Positions 44,587 to 54,119 of a stretch of DNA of 64,000 bases are shown piece by piece. The translations under genes and the position numbers were made by a program. The stretch comes from Flavobacterium sp. (GTDB lineage: Bacteria > Bacteroidota > Bacteroidia > Flavobacteriales > Flavobacteriaceae). A model generated the notes under the pieces. That model saw only the letters and a program-made list of their open reading frames with translations. It searched no databases and was not told the origin of the DNA. Location: the NCBI RefSeq assembly GCF_027531905.1, contig NZ_JAPZSU010000002.1:124001-188000 (forward strand). The letters run 5' to 3'. Numbering within the stretch: position 1 is the stretch's first letter; each line of letters opens with the position of its first letter.

Positions 44587-46281
44587 ATGGTAACAAATAA
44601 AATCACAGGCGCTGAAGCAATTATCAGATGCCTTTTAGAAGAAGGAGTAGACATCGTTTATGGATATCCAGGGGGAGCCATAATGCCTGTTTACGATGAA
44701 TTATATAAATTTCAAGATCAATTGCATCATGTGTTAGTGCGCCATGAGCAAGGCGCTACACACGCCGCGCAAGGATATGCAAGAGCTACAGGGAAAGTTG
44801 GAGTAGCGATAGCTACTTCTGGACCAGGAGCCACGAATTTAGTCACTGGAATAGCCGATGCTCAAATCGATTCGACTCCAATGGTTTGCATTACAGGTCA
44901 GGTTGGGAAACATTTATTGGGTTCTGATGCTTTTCAAGAAACAGATATTATCGGGATTTCGACTCCAGTAACGAAATGGAATTATCAAATCACGGAAGCT
45001 TCGGAAATTCCTGAAATCATCGCTAAAGCTTTCTACATCGCTCGTTCAGGGCGTCCAGGACCAGTTTTGGTAGATATTACCAAAAACGCTCAGTTTGATG
45101 AACTTGATTTTAGTTATACTAAATGCAAAGGAGTTCGCAGTTACTTTCCAAAACCTGTTTTGGATCACCAAAAAGTTGCTGAAGCAGCTACATTGATTAA
45201 TGGTGCCAAAAAACCGTATATCGTTTTTGGTCAGGGTGTGATTTTGGGGCAAGCCGAGGAATTATTAAAAGCGGTAATTGAAAAAACAGGAATACCAGCA
45301 GCTTGGACGATTTTAGGTCTTTCTGCTTTACCATCAGATCATCCTTTAAACGTTGGTATGCTTGGAATGCATGGTAATTATGGGCCAAATATTTTGACCA
45401 ATGAATGCGATGTCTTGATTGCCATTGGTATGCGATTTGACGATCGTGTAACGGGTAATTTAGCTACGTACGCCAAACAAGCCAAAATCATTCACTTTGA
45501 AATAGATCCAGCTGAAGTTGATAAAAATGTAAAAACGGATGTAGCTGTTTTAGGTGATGTAAAAGAATCTTTGGCTGCACTTTTACCTTTGGTAGAAGCT
45601 AAATCACATGAAGCTTGGCATAACGAATTCAAGGAAAAGTACAAAATAGAATTGGAAAGTGTCATTAACGATGAATTAAGTCCAAAAGGAGAAGGAATCT
45701 CTATGGGAGAAACTATTGAAATGATAAACAAACACTCTAATGGCGATGCTATTATGGTTTCAGATGTTGGTCAACACCAAATGTTTACTTGTCGCTATTC
45801 TAAATTCAATCAATCAAAAAGTAATATTACTTCAGGTGGTTTAGGAACTATGGGATTTGCTTTGCCTGCAGCTATCGGTGCCAAAATGGGACAGCCAGAT
45901 AGAGAAGTGGTTGCCATCATCGGTGACGGCGGATTTCAAATGACGATTCAGGAATTAGGAACTATTTTTCAAACTAGGGTTCCAGTAAAAATTGTGGTGT
46001 TAAACAATGAATTTTTAGGAATGGTAAGACAATGGCAGCAGTTGTTTTTTGACAAACGCTATGCGTCTACCGAGATGATTAACCCCAATTTTATTGCAAT
46101 TGCCGAAGGGTATTATATCAAAGCCAAAAAGGTGACCCAAAGAGAGGATTTAGATGCTGCCGTAGCTGAAATGTTAGCTTCAAAAGAAGCCTATTTCTTA
46201 GAAGTAATGGTAGAAAAAGAAAATAATGTATTTCCGATGATTCCAACAGGAGCCTCAGTTTCTGATATCAGATTAAGTTAA
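44587..46281 (+). CDS. ilvB: Acetolactate synthase, large subunit
   Basis: ThDP enzyme that joins pyruvate with pyruvate or 2-oxobutyrate. 564 residues: YGYPGGAIMPVYDELY, the catalytic Glu in VLVRHEQGATHAAQGYARATG, GPGATNLVTGIADAQIDSTPM, FDDRVTGN, and IGDGGFQMTIQELGTIFQTRVPVKIVVLNNEFLGMVRQWQ (ThDP/Mg motif GDG...NN). A short insertion-like stretch (LDHQKVAEAATL) is normal. The regulatory ilvN subunit follows after 5 bp. Confidence 0.97.
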   Translation: MVTNKITGAEAIIRCLLEEGVDIVYGYPGGAIMPVYDELYKFQDQLHHVLVRHEQGATHAAQGYARATGKVGVAIATSGPGATNLVTGIADAQIDSTPMVCITGQVGKHLLGSDAFQETDIIGISTPVTKWNYQITEASEIPEIIAKAFYIARSGRPGPVLVDITKNAQFDELDFSYTKCKGVRSYFPKPVLDHQKVAEAATLINGAKKPYIVFGQGVILGQAEELLKAVIEKTGIPAAWTILGLSALPSDHPLNVGMLGMHGNYGPNILTNECDVLIAIGMRFDDRVTGNLATYAKQAKIIHFEIDPAEVDKNVKTDVAVLGDVKESLAALLPLVEAKSHEAWHNEFKEKYKIELESVINDELSPKGEGISMGETIEMINKHSNGDAIMVSDVGQHQMFTCRYSKFNQSKSNITSGGLGTMGFALPAAIGAKMGQPDREVVAIIGDGGFQMTIQELGTIFQTRVPVKIVVLNNEFLGMVRQWQQLFFDKRYASTEMINPNFIAIAEGYYIKAKKVTQREDLDAAVAEMLASKEAYFLEVMVEKENNVFPMIPTGASVSDIRLS

Positions 46282-46286
46282 AAGTT

Positions 46287-46805
46287 ATGGAAAATAAAAC
46301 ATTCACGATTTCTGTATATTCAGAAAACAACGTAGGCTTATTGAATAGGATTTCAGGCATATTTCTGAAACGACATATTAATATTTTGAGTTTGAACGTA
46401 TCCGAATCAGAGATAGAAAACGTTTCTCGATTTGTAATTGTAGTAAATACAACCGAAAAATGGGTACAAAACATCGTAGGTCAAATCGAAAAACAGATTG
46501 AAGTAATTAAGGCTTTTTACCATATCGATGAAGAGACAATTTTCTTGGAAAGCGCTATTTTCAAAATCGAATCCAGTTTACTTTTTGATGAACGACAAAT
46601 TCAAAATATAATCAAAGAAAGCAATTCACAAATTGTAACCGTTTCGAGAGACTTTTTTGTGATTTCAAAATCAGGAAAGCGCTCTGAAATAGAGGAGTTG
46701 TATGCAAAGTTAAAGCCTTTCGGAATCATGCAATTTGTGCGATCAGGACGTATTTCAGTTTCAAAAACGAAAATGGAAATTTCGGCAATATTAGAGAATT
46801 TATAA
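46287..46805 (+). CDS. ilvN: Acetolactate synthase, small regulatory subunit
   Basis: 172-residue regulatory subunit with an N-terminal ACT domain: TFTISVYSENNVGLLNRISGIFLKRHINILSLNVSESEIENVSRFVIVV, the valine-binding fold (Gly-Leu-Leu-Asn turn). The C-terminal part binds the large subunit. It starts 5 bp after ilvB. Valine feedback is known for the family; no residue here contradicts it. Confidence 0.93.
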   Translation: MENKTFTISVYSENNVGLLNRISGIFLKRHINILSLNVSESEIENVSRFVIVVNTTEKWVQNIVGQIEKQIEVIKAFYHIDEETIFLESAIFKIESSLLFDERQIQNIIKESNSQIVTVSRDFFVISKSGKRSEIEELYAKLKPFGIMQFVRSGRISVSKTKMEISAILENL

Positions 46806-46901
46806 AGCAATAGCTTTCGAAATTACTATAACTAGAATTTCAAAACAAAACCAAATAAAACTATTAATTATAAAATTTTACATTCATTAAATATTAAAAA
46901 A

Positions 46902-48371
46902 ATGGCAAATTATTTCAATTCATTACCACTTAGATTACAATTAGAACAATTAGGCGTTTGCGAATTCATGGACCAATCCGAATTTGCAAATGGAATAACA
47001 GCTTTGGCAGGAAAAAAAGTAGTCATTGTAGGTTGTGGAGCTCAAGGTTTAAACCAAGGTTTAAACATGAGAGATTCTGGTTTAGATATTTCTTATGCTT
47101 TACGTGCAGAGGCAATTGCTCAAAAAAGAGCTTCTTATATGAATGCTGCGGATAATGGTTTTAAAGTTGGAACCTATGAAGAACTGATTCCAAGTGCAGA
47201 TTTAGTTTGTAATTTAACGCCAGATAAACAACATACTGCTGTAGTAAGTGCTATTATGCCCTTGATGAAAGAAGGAGCTACTTTAGCTTACTCTCACGGT
47301 TTTAACATCGTTGAAGAAGGAATGCAAATTCGTAAAGATATTACGGTAATTATGTGTGCACCAAAATGTCCCGGATCAGAAGTTCGAGAAGAATACAAAA
47401 GAGGTTTTGGAGTGCCTACCTTAATTGCAGTACACCCAGAAAATGACCCTAATGGAGTAGGTTTAGAGCAAGCAAAAGCGTATGCAGTGGCAACAGGTGG
47501 TCATAGAGCTGGCGTATTGAAATCTTCTTTCGTTGCCGAAGTAAAATCAGATTTGATGGGAGAGCAAACCATTTTGTGTGGAATGCTACAAACGGGTTCT
47601 ATTTTGTGTTTTGACAAAATGGTAGAAAAAGGAATCGAGCCAGGTTATGCTTCAAAATTGATTCAATACGGTTGGGAAACAATTACTGAAGCTTTAAAAC
47701 ATGGTGGAATCACTAACATGATGGATCGTTTGAACAATCCTTCTAAAATTGAGGCATATGAATTGGCTGATGAATTAAAAGACATTATGCGTCCTTTGTT
47801 TCAAAAACATATGGATGATATTATTTCTGGTGAATTCTCTAAAAACATGATGATAGACTGGGAGAATAATGACATCAATTTATTGTCATGGAGAGCCGCT
47901 ACAGCCGAAACTAATTTTGAAAAAACAGCTCCTACAGAGGCGCCAATTTCAGAACAAGAATACTTTGATAATGGTGTTTTAATGATTGCGATGGTTAAGG
48001 CTGGGGTAGAATTGGCATTCGAAACCATGACAGAGTCTGGAATTATCGAAGAATCTGCATATTATGAGTCGTTGCACGAATTGCCATTGATTGCTAATAC
48101 GGTTGCTAGAAAAAAATTATACGAAATGAACAGAATCATTTCTGACACGGCTGAATATGGTTGTTATTTATTTGATCATGCGTGTAAACCTTTGTTGGTA
48201 GATTTTATGCAAGCTATCGATACCAATGTGATTGGAAAACCATTCTCTACTTCAAATGAAATTGACAATGCAGTATTAATTGCTGTTAATAATAGCATCC
48301 GTCAACACCCAATAGAAGAAGTTGGCGCTTGGTTACGTGAATCTATGACTGCGATGAAAAAAATAGGTTAA
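46902..48371 (+). CDS. ilvC: Ketol-acid reductoisomerase, class II
   Basis: NADPH- and Mg-dependent isomerisation and reduction in Ile/Val synthesis. 489 residues, the long (class II) form with a duplicated C-terminal domain as in E. coli, not the 330-residue class I. Motifs: [23 protein letters not shown] (Rossmann loop), [43 protein letters not shown] (metal Asp/Glu), and a second such set near residues 380-420. It ends the operon; no ilvA or ilvE is nearby. Confidence 0.97.
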   Translation: MANYFNSLPLRLQLEQLGVCEFMDQSEFANGITALAGKKVVIVGCGAQGLNQGLNMRDSGLDISYALRAEAIAQKRASYMNAADNGFKVGTYEELIPSADLVCNLTPDKQHTAVVSAIMPLMKEGATLAYSHGFNIVEEGMQIRKDITVIMCAPKCPGSEVREEYKRGFGVPTLIAVHPENDPNGVGLEQAKAYAVATGGHRAGVLKSSFVAEVKSDLMGEQTILCGMLQTGSILCFDKMVEKGIEPGYASKLIQYGWETITEALKHGGITNMMDRLNNPSKIEAYELADELKDIMRPLFQKHMDDIISGEFSKNMMIDWENNDINLLSWRAATAETNFEKTAPTEAPISEQEYFDNGVLMIAMVKAGVELAFETMTESGIIEESAYYESLHELPLIANTVARKKLYEMNRIISDTAEYGCYLFDHACKPLLVDFMQAIDTNVIGKPFSTSNEIDNAVLIAVNNSIRQHPIEEVGAWLRESMTAMKKIG

Positions 48372-48490
48372 TAAATGGAATTACCACACAGGGAGCGTGT
48401 GCTGAATAACTATCTTATCGATACTCTCATGGTTTTAGTTTGAATTAGTTATTAAATTTAAGATTGGGCAAAACGATACGATATTCTCAG

Positions 48491-48523
48491 ATTCACTTAA
48501 CTTTATTAGAGAGTTAAGTGAAT
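48491..48523. repeat. Perfect 12-bp hairpin downstream of ilvC
   Basis: ATTCACTTAACT and AGTTAAGTGAAT pair perfectly around a 9-nt loop, without a T-run. It may protect the ilv mRNA 3' end or be a dispersed palindrome. Confidence 0.6.
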
Positions 48524-48578
48524 GTAATCCAATAAAAATGTTATAAATTGTTGTTAATTGTAGTTAAATTGTTATTTC

Positions 48579-48613
48579 AAAAGGCATACTTTAAATAGTG
48601 TGCCTTTTTTTAT
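48579..48613 (+). terminator. Intrinsic terminator of the ilv operon
   Basis: AAAAGGCATAC pairs with GTGTGCCTTTT, with one U-G pair, followed by a T-run. The 367-bp gap from ilvC to acs also holds the 48491-48523 hairpin and a CACAC/GTGTG stem near 48385. Confidence 0.85.
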
Positions 48614-48676
48614 GAAAACGATAGAAAATACTTAAAATATTGTTTGGTATGATGTTTACATCAATTTTGGAATTAG

Positions 48677-48684
48677 TATATTTG
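48677..48684 (+). promoter_or_regulatory. Probable -7 element of acs
   Basis: TATATTTG, 57 bp upstream of the acs ATG; no good -33 box at the usual distance. Confidence 0.45.
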
Positions 48685-48740
48685 ATTTCCATTAAAAGCA
48701 ATAAAAATTAGCATTAATACCTTATTAAAAAATTAAAAGC

Positions 48741-50648
48741 ATGAGTTATTTTAAGATCGAAAATTTAGAACAATATTTTAAGCATTATAATAAATCGGTT
48801 AGAGAACCTAGGAAATTTTGGGGCAAAATTGCAGAAGAAAATTTTACATGGTATCAATATTGGGATAAAGTAGTAGATTTTAATATGGCAACCGCTGAAG
48901 TTAAGTGGTTTACAGAAGCTAAAGTGAATATCACCAAAAACTGTATCGATCGACATTTAGCCAAACGAGGTGAAAAAAACGCCATCATTTTTGAGCCTAA
49001 CAATCCAGACGAACCTGCCCAACATATTACCTACAACGAATTGCATCAAAGAGTTTGCAAAATGGCTAATGTTTTGAGAGCACAAGGGATTACAAAAGGA
49101 GATCGCGTTTGTATTTACTTACCCATGATTCCAGAATTGGCGGTTTCGATTTTAGCCTGTGCTAGAATTGGAGCTATACATTCGGTTATTTTTGCAGGAT
49201 TTTCTTCTTCTGCTGTTGCGTCTAGAATTAATGATAGTGAATGTAAAATGGTTATCACATCGGATGGAGGGTACAGAGGAAATAAAACCATCGATTTGAA
49301 AGGAATTATCGATGAGTCATTAGAAAATTGCCCTTCGGTACAATCAGTCTTAGTGACCAAAAGAACAGAATCCACAATTGCTATGAAACCAGGGAGAGAT
49401 CAATGGTTGCAGCCACTTTTGGATCAAGCCTCTGATAATAATGTAGCCGAAATTATGGATGCTGAGGATCCATTATTCATTCTTTACACTTCGGGTTCTA
49501 CCGGAAAACCAAAAGGAATGGTGCATACTACAGCGGGTTACATGGTCTATACTTCTTACACATTTAAAAATGTTTTTAACCACGAAGAGAACGATATTTT
49601 TTGGTGTACCGCAGATATTGGATGGATTACAGGACATTCCTATACGCTATATGGTCCCTTGTTAAACGGAGGTACAACGGTTATTTTTGAAGGAATTCCT
49701 TCTTATCCAGATTTTAGTCGTTTTTGGGAAACTATTGAAAAACATAAAGTTACGCAATTCTATACAGCTCCAACAGCTATTCGTTCTTTGGCCAAAGAAA
49801 GCTTAGAATATGTGCAACGTTTCCCTTTGAAATCATTAAAAGTTATTGGTTCTGTTGGAGAGCCTATCAATGAAGAAGCTTGGCACTGGTTTAATGATCA
49901 CGTTGGCGATAAGCGTTGTCCAATTGTGGACACTTGGTGGCAAACAGAAACTGGTGGAATCATGATTGCTCCTATTTCTTTTGTAACACCAACCAAGCCA
50001 ACCTATGCTACTTTGCCTTTACCAGGAATTCAACCAGTTTTAATGGATGATAAACGCAACGAAATCGAAGGGAATCAAGTAGTTGGAAGTTTGTGTATCA
50101 AATTCCCATGGCCTGGTATAGCAAGAACGATTTGGGGAGATCACCAACGTTATATCGATACGTATTTCTCATCTTTCCCAGGAAAATATTTTACGGGAGA
50201 TGGCGCCTTACGTGACGAAGTTGGCTATTACAGAATCACAGGTCGTGTAGATGATGTGGTGATTGTTTCTGGTCATAATTTAGGTACAGCACCAATTGAG
50301 GATGCTATCAACGAACATCCAGCTGTAGCTGAATCCGCAATTGTTGGATTTCCACACGATATCAAAGGGAATGCCTTGTACGGTTACGTTATTTTGAAAG
50401 AATCAGGGGAATCTAGAGATAGAGAAAACTTGATTAAGGAAATCAACCAAATTATTACCGATCATATTGGACCAATTGCGAAATTAGACAAAATCCAGTT
50501 CGTTACAGGCTTACCAAAAACACGCTCAGGAAAAATCATGCGTCGTATTTTACGTAAGATTGCAGAGGGCGATTTCTCAAGCTTTGGAGATACCACTACG
50601 TTGCTAAATCCAGAAATAGTAGATGAAATTAAGAATAATAGATTGTAA
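48741..50648 (+). CDS. acs: Acetyl-CoA synthetase
   Basis: Activates acetate to acetyl-CoA through acetyl-AMP. 635 residues: FILYTSGSTGKPKGMVHTTAGYMVYT (AMP/P-loop), WWQTETGGIMIAP (adenine site), YFTGDGALRDEVGYYRITGRVDDVVIVSGHNLGTA (hinge and CoA site), and TRSGKIMRRILRKI, whose Lys is the acetylation-controlled residue of the family. It lies before the type III PKS cluster, which consumes acyl-CoA, and near a cNMP/CBS/DUF294 protein often found with acetate genes. Confidence 0.97.
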   Translation: MSYFKIENLEQYFKHYNKSVREPRKFWGKIAEENFTWYQYWDKVVDFNMATAEVKWFTEAKVNITKNCIDRHLAKRGEKNAIIFEPNNPDEPAQHITYNELHQRVCKMANVLRAQGITKGDRVCIYLPMIPELAVSILACARIGAIHSVIFAGFSSSAVASRINDSECKMVITSDGGYRGNKTIDLKGIIDESLENCPSVQSVLVTKRTESTIAMKPGRDQWLQPLLDQASDNNVAEIMDAEDPLFILYTSGSTGKPKGMVHTTAGYMVYTSYTFKNVFNHEENDIFWCTADIGWITGHSYTLYGPLLNGGTTVIFEGIPSYPDFSRFWETIEKHKVTQFYTAPTAIRSLAKESLEYVQRFPLKSLKVIGSVGEPINEEAWHWFNDHVGDKRCPIVDTWWQTETGGIMIAPISFVTPTKPTYATLPLPGIQPVLMDDKRNEIEGNQVVGSLCIKFPWPGIARTIWGDHQRYIDTYFSSFPGKYFTGDGALRDEVGYYRITGRVDDVVIVSGHNLGTAPIEDAINEHPAVAESAIVGFPHDIKGNALYGYVILKESGESRDRENLIKEINQIITDHIGPIAKLDKIQFVTGLPKTRSGKIMRRILRKIAEGDFSSFGDTTTLLNPEIVDEIKNNRL

Positions 50649-50672
50649 TTAATACATCAAATAATACATGCT

Positions 50673-50704
50673 AACTGCTTTATTAATAAGATAAAGCAGT
50701 TTTT
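50673..50704 (+). terminator. Intrinsic terminator after acs
   Basis: AACTGCTTTAT pairs perfectly with ATAAAGCAGTT around a 7-nt loop, with a short T-run. It separates acs from the type III PKS cluster. Confidence 0.8.
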
Positions 50705-50762
50705 GTATTTATATAAATGCATAGGCTACTTCATTACAAAACATTTCATTAAATTTACCCAT

Positions 50763-51881
50763 ATGGTTAACACAGAAATTGTAATAATTGGGGGAGGTTT
50801 AGCAGGATTGACTGCTGGAATTCACTTATCTCAAAACGGAATTTCAGTAACTATTGTCGAAAAAAACGAATACCCCAAACATAAAGTCTGTGGCGAATAC
50901 ATTTCTAATGAAGTCAAACCTTATCTAGAGTCTTTGGGAATTCCTATTCAAAATGCGCATCCTACTTCGATTACTCAATTAGAATTTGCGACTTTATATG
51001 GTACGAGTTTGCATCAGAAATTGCCTTTAGGTGGTTTTGGCATCAGTCGCTACACCTTAGATTACATCTTGTATCAAAAAGCGATTGAAAGTGGTTGTAA
51101 CATTATAAAAAATACAGTAGAGAGTTGTGTTTTTGAAGAGAATCAGTTCATCGTCACTACGCAAAATCAAGAAAAATATTTAGCCAAAATTGTTTTAGGT
51201 GCCTTTGGCAAAAGAGCCAATTTAGATTATTACTTCCACAGATCATTCATTCAAAAACAATCCCCTTGGTTAGCGGTCAAAAATCATTATAAAGGCGATT
51301 TCCCAGAAGATGTCGTGGGTTTGTATCATTTTAAAGGCGGCTATTGCGGAGTTTCCAAAGTAGAGAATAACCAAATCAATATATGTTATATCACCAATTA
51401 TAAAGATTTTAAACGGTATAAAAACATAGCCGATTTTCAAAAAGAGGTACTGTTCAAAAATCGTAAACTGAAACAAATTTTACAAACTTCGATTCCTGTT
51501 TTTGATAAACCATTAACGATAAGTCAAATTTCATTTGAAAAGAAAGAACCTGTGTCAGATCATGTTTTGATGATTGGCGATACCGCTGGACTCATTCATC
51601 CTTTGTGCGGTAACGGAATGGCGATGGCGATTCATAGTGCCAAAATAGCATCTGAATTGAGTGTTTATTTTCTTAGCAATAAAAACAGTAGAGAGGTGTT
51701 AGAAAGTAAGTATATTGCAACTTGGAATTCCAATTTCAAAGGACGATTACGCATGGGAAGAAACTTAAGCGCTATTTTAGAACAACCGATTTTAACATTA
51801 CTCGTTCTGCAAGTAATTATTTTTTTTCCTTTTATCATCAAACAAATCATCAAACGTACTCATGGTACACCCATTTCGTAA
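50763..51881 (+). CDS. FAD-dependent oxidoreductase of the type III PKS cluster
   Basis: A 372-residue flavoprotein. Start set at MVNTEIVIIGGGLAGLTAGIHL, where the FAD-binding GxGxxG begins; 20 earlier codons dropped. HKVCGEYIS and VLMIGDTAGLIHPLCGNGMAMAIHSAK (second FAD motif) mark it as a geranylgeranyl-reductase/monooxygenase-like (PHBH fold) protein. The stop abuts the methyltransferase start with no gap. By analogy with Streptomyces SrsC it could hydroxylate the ring of a polyketide to give a quinone; reduction of a double bond is the alternative. Confidence 0.82.
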   Translation: MVNTEIVIIGGGLAGLTAGIHLSQNGISVTIVEKNEYPKHKVCGEYISNEVKPYLESLGIPIQNAHPTSITQLEFATLYGTSLHQKLPLGGFGISRYTLDYILYQKAIESGCNIIKNTVESCVFEENQFIVTTQNQEKYLAKIVLGAFGKRANLDYYFHRSFIQKQSPWLAVKNHYKGDFPEDVVGLYHFKGGYCGVSKVENNQINICYITNYKDFKRYKNIADFQKEVLFKNRKLKQILQTSIPVFDKPLTISQISFEKKEPVSDHVLMIGDTAGLIHPLCGNGMAMAIHSAKIASELSVYFLSNKNSREVLESKYIATWNSNFKGRLRMGRNLSAILEQPILTLLVLQVIIFFPFIIKQIIKRTHGTPIS

Positions 51882-52601
51882 ATGAATTTTAGAGTCCCCA
51901 CAACATACAGAACTACTTCCACAGAAATTATGGATGATTTTTCTCTTGAAGGAGAAGAACTTAGAGAGGCTTTGGATAAAATAGCTTCCATCAACCAATT
52001 TTTAGGAGGTAATAAAGTCACTCTCGATGGAGTAAAACAGTTACTTGGCGCTATTTCCCTCAATGAAACCATCACAATTGTGGATATAGGGTGCGGAAAT
52101 GGTGACATGTTGCGTACCTTAGCTCAATATGCACAAAAATCAGGTTTAGTAGTCGAATTAATCGGGATTGATGCCAATAGGTTTACGGTGAATCATGCCC
52201 AACAATTGTCTGCTGCTTACGAAAATATTTCTTTTCGCTGTGAGGATATTTTTGATACTTCATTCAAAGAGGTAAAAGCAGATTTATTTTTGTGTACCTT
52301 GACTTTGCATCATTTTAAAAACGAGGAAATCGAATATTTACTGCCTTTGTTTTATAGAAATTCACGATTAGGAATAGTCATTAATGATTTGCAGCGAAGC
52401 GGTTTAGCGTATCGATTATTCCAGCTTTTGTGTGTTGTTTTTCGTCTTAATACGATGTCACGTGAAGACGGATTGATCTCTATTTTAAGAGGTTTTACTA
52501 AAGAAGAATTGATTCGTTTTTCAAATCAAATGAATTTTAATAAGTGGTCCATTCGTTGGAGATGGGCATTTAGATACCAATGGATAATTTCAAAATTATG
52601 A
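51882..52601 (+). CDS. SAM-dependent methyltransferase of the type III PKS cluster
   Basis: A 239-residue class I methyltransferase: TIVDIGCGNGDMLRTLA (SAM motif I), VELIGIDANRFTVNHAQQLS, FRCEDIFD, and LFLCTLTLHHFKNEEI (motif for the acceptor region). It begins at the codon after the flavoprotein stop and overlaps the PKS gene by ATGA. It probably O- or C-methylates the polyketide; this is inferred from the cluster. Confidence 0.85.
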   Translation: MNFRVPTTYRTTSTEIMDDFSLEGEELREALDKIASINQFLGGNKVTLDGVKQLLGAISLNETITIVDIGCGNGDMLRTLAQYAQKSGLVVELIGIDANRFTVNHAQQLSAAYENISFRCEDIFDTSFKEVKADLFLCTLTLHHFKNEEIEYLLPLFYRNSRLGIVINDLQRSGLAYRLFQLLCVVFRLNTMSREDGLISILRGFTKEELIRFSNQMNFNKWSIRWRWAFRYQWIISKL

Positions 52602-53650
52602 GTGTAAAAATTTGTACCGTAGCCAAACAATTACCGAACTATTCAAAGGCTACCGAAGAAATTATTCCTTTTTTGGATGCTTGGCTCGAAGGTCAAGACG
52701 AGCGATTTATTCGAAAAGTCAAAAAAATATTCGAAGGTGCGGCTGTCGATAAACGCTATTCTATCATGGATCCTGTAGAGGTGTTTACAAAGACTTCGTT
52801 TACTGAAAGAAATGCCATTTATGTCCGTGAAGTCATCACATTAGGAGAGAAAGTATTGCAAAAAGCATTGCTCCAAGCCGAATGGAAAGCTACCGACATT
52901 GATTTCATAATTACCGTAAGTTGCACAGGAATTATGATTCCATCACTTGATGCTTACTTAATCAATAGTTTGAAATTGCGTCAAGATGTGGTTCGTTTAC
53001 CTGTAACCGAAATGGGGTGTGCCGCTGGAATATCGGGTATTATTTACGCCAAAAACTTCCTAAAAGCCAATCCTGGAAAAAGAGCCGTTGTTATTGCGGT
53101 CGAAAGTCCAACAGCAACTTTTCAATTGGATGATTTTTCCATGGCCAATATTGTGAGCGCAGCAATTTTTGGAGACGGAGCTGCTTGTGTATTGCTTTCT
53201 TCCAATGATTTAGATGAAGGTCCAGAAATCATTGGCGAGGAAATGTATCATTTTTATGACGCTATTGACATGATGGGATTTGAATTGACCAATTCAGGTT
53301 TGCAAATGGTGCTTGATAGTGCCGTTCCGGAGACCATTGCGAGTCATTTTCCAGCAATTATTCATCCATTTTTAGCACAATATCAGTTGACTATTTCAGA
53401 TATGGATTATTTGATTTTCCATCCAGGTGGAAAAAAAATCATTCAAACGGTAGAAACGCTTTTTGAAGGTTTAGGAAAAGATATTGAAGAGACCAAAGCT
53501 GTTTTGCGTTTATACGGAAACATGTCAAGCGCAACAGTACTTTATGTTTTGGAAGAAATTATGAATAAAAAACCGGCTAAAGGAACGAAAGGACTGATGC
53601 TAAGTTTTGGCCCAGGCTTTTCGGCGCAAAGAGTTTTATTACAATTTTAA
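52598..53650 (+). CDS. Type III polyketide synthase (chalcone-synthase-like)
   Basis: A 350-residue homodimeric condensing enzyme that extends an acyl starter with malonyl-CoA without an ACP. The start at 52598 is fixed by the ATGA overlap. The catalytic triad is complete: Cys141 in VTEMGCAAGISG, His275 in IFHPGGKK, Asn308 in YGNMSSATV. FGDGAACVLL and SFGPGFSAQRVLL are family hallmarks. KAS III has GNTSAAS at the last site, and the overall pattern fits type III PKS. The starter may be supplied by the cluster's own ACP system or by CoA esters. Confidence 0.93.
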   Translation: MSVKICTVAKQLPNYSKATEEIIPFLDAWLEGQDERFIRKVKKIFEGAAVDKRYSIMDPVEVFTKTSFTERNAIYVREVITLGEKVLQKALLQAEWKATDIDFIITVSCTGIMIPSLDAYLINSLKLRQDVVRLPVTEMGCAAGISGIIYAKNFLKANPGKRAVVIAVESPTATFQLDDFSMANIVSAAIFGDGAACVLLSSNDLDEGPEIIGEEMYHFYDAIDMMGFELTNSGLQMVLDSAVPETIASHFPAIIHPFLAQYQLTISDMDYLIFHPGGKKIIQTVETLFEGLGKDIEETKAVLRLYGNMSSATVLYVLEEIMNKKPAKGTKGLMLSFGPGFSAQRVLLQF

Positions 53651-53653
53651 AAA

Positions 53654-54085
53654 ATGGAATCACAAGAAATTATATCCAAATTACCCTATAGTAAACCCTT
53701 TTTGTTTGTGGATACCATTATTGATGTTAATGAAAATGCCATTAAGGGTAGTTATAGATATGCAGAAGATTTGGATTTTTACAAAGGGCATTTTGTAGGC
53801 AATCCGGTAACGCCTGGCGTTATTTTGACCGAAACTATGGCGCAAATTGGTGTAGTTTGCTTGGGAATTTTTATTCTAAATGATAACTTTACAAAAGACA
53901 TCGTAATTGCTTTAACATCAAGTGAAATTGATTTTATTAAACCTGTATATCCAAACGAAACCGTAACCGTTTTTTCAGAAAAAGTCTACTTTCGTTTTGG
54001 TAAATTAAAGTGCAAAGTGTGGATGGAAAATCAAAAGAAGGAAACTGTTTGCAAAGGTTATATTTCTGGTATGATGAAATTATAG
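53654..54085 (+). CDS. 3-hydroxyacyl-ACP dehydratase (FabZ/FabA-like hot dog)
   Basis: A 143-residue hot-dog protein with DFYKGHFVGNPVTPGVILTETMAQ, where His46 and Glu60 are the FabZ-type catalytic pair and the PGNPVxPGV-like loop is present. It dehydrates 3-hydroxyacyl-ACP. It starts 3 bp after the PKS stop. In this cluster it likely serves an acyl chain built by the neighbouring ketosynthase and ACP. Confidence 0.9.
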   Translation: MESQEIISKLPYSKPFLFVDTIIDVNENAIKGSYRYAEDLDFYKGHFVGNPVTPGVILTETMAQIGVVCLGIFILNDNFTKDIVIALTSSEIDFIKPVYPNETVTVFSEKVYFRFGKLKCKVWMENQKKETVCKGYISGMMKL

Positions 54086-54119
54086 TTGAGCTTTTATAAT
54101 CTTTAATGCTAAAGCTAAA

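Noticed and set aside
52598..53650. KAS III (FabH) instead of type III PKS
   Set aside because: The Cys-His-Asn triad occurs in both, but VTEMGCAAG, IFHPGGKK and SFGPGFSAQ fit chalcone-synthase-like enzymes, and the FAD/MT neighbours support this.
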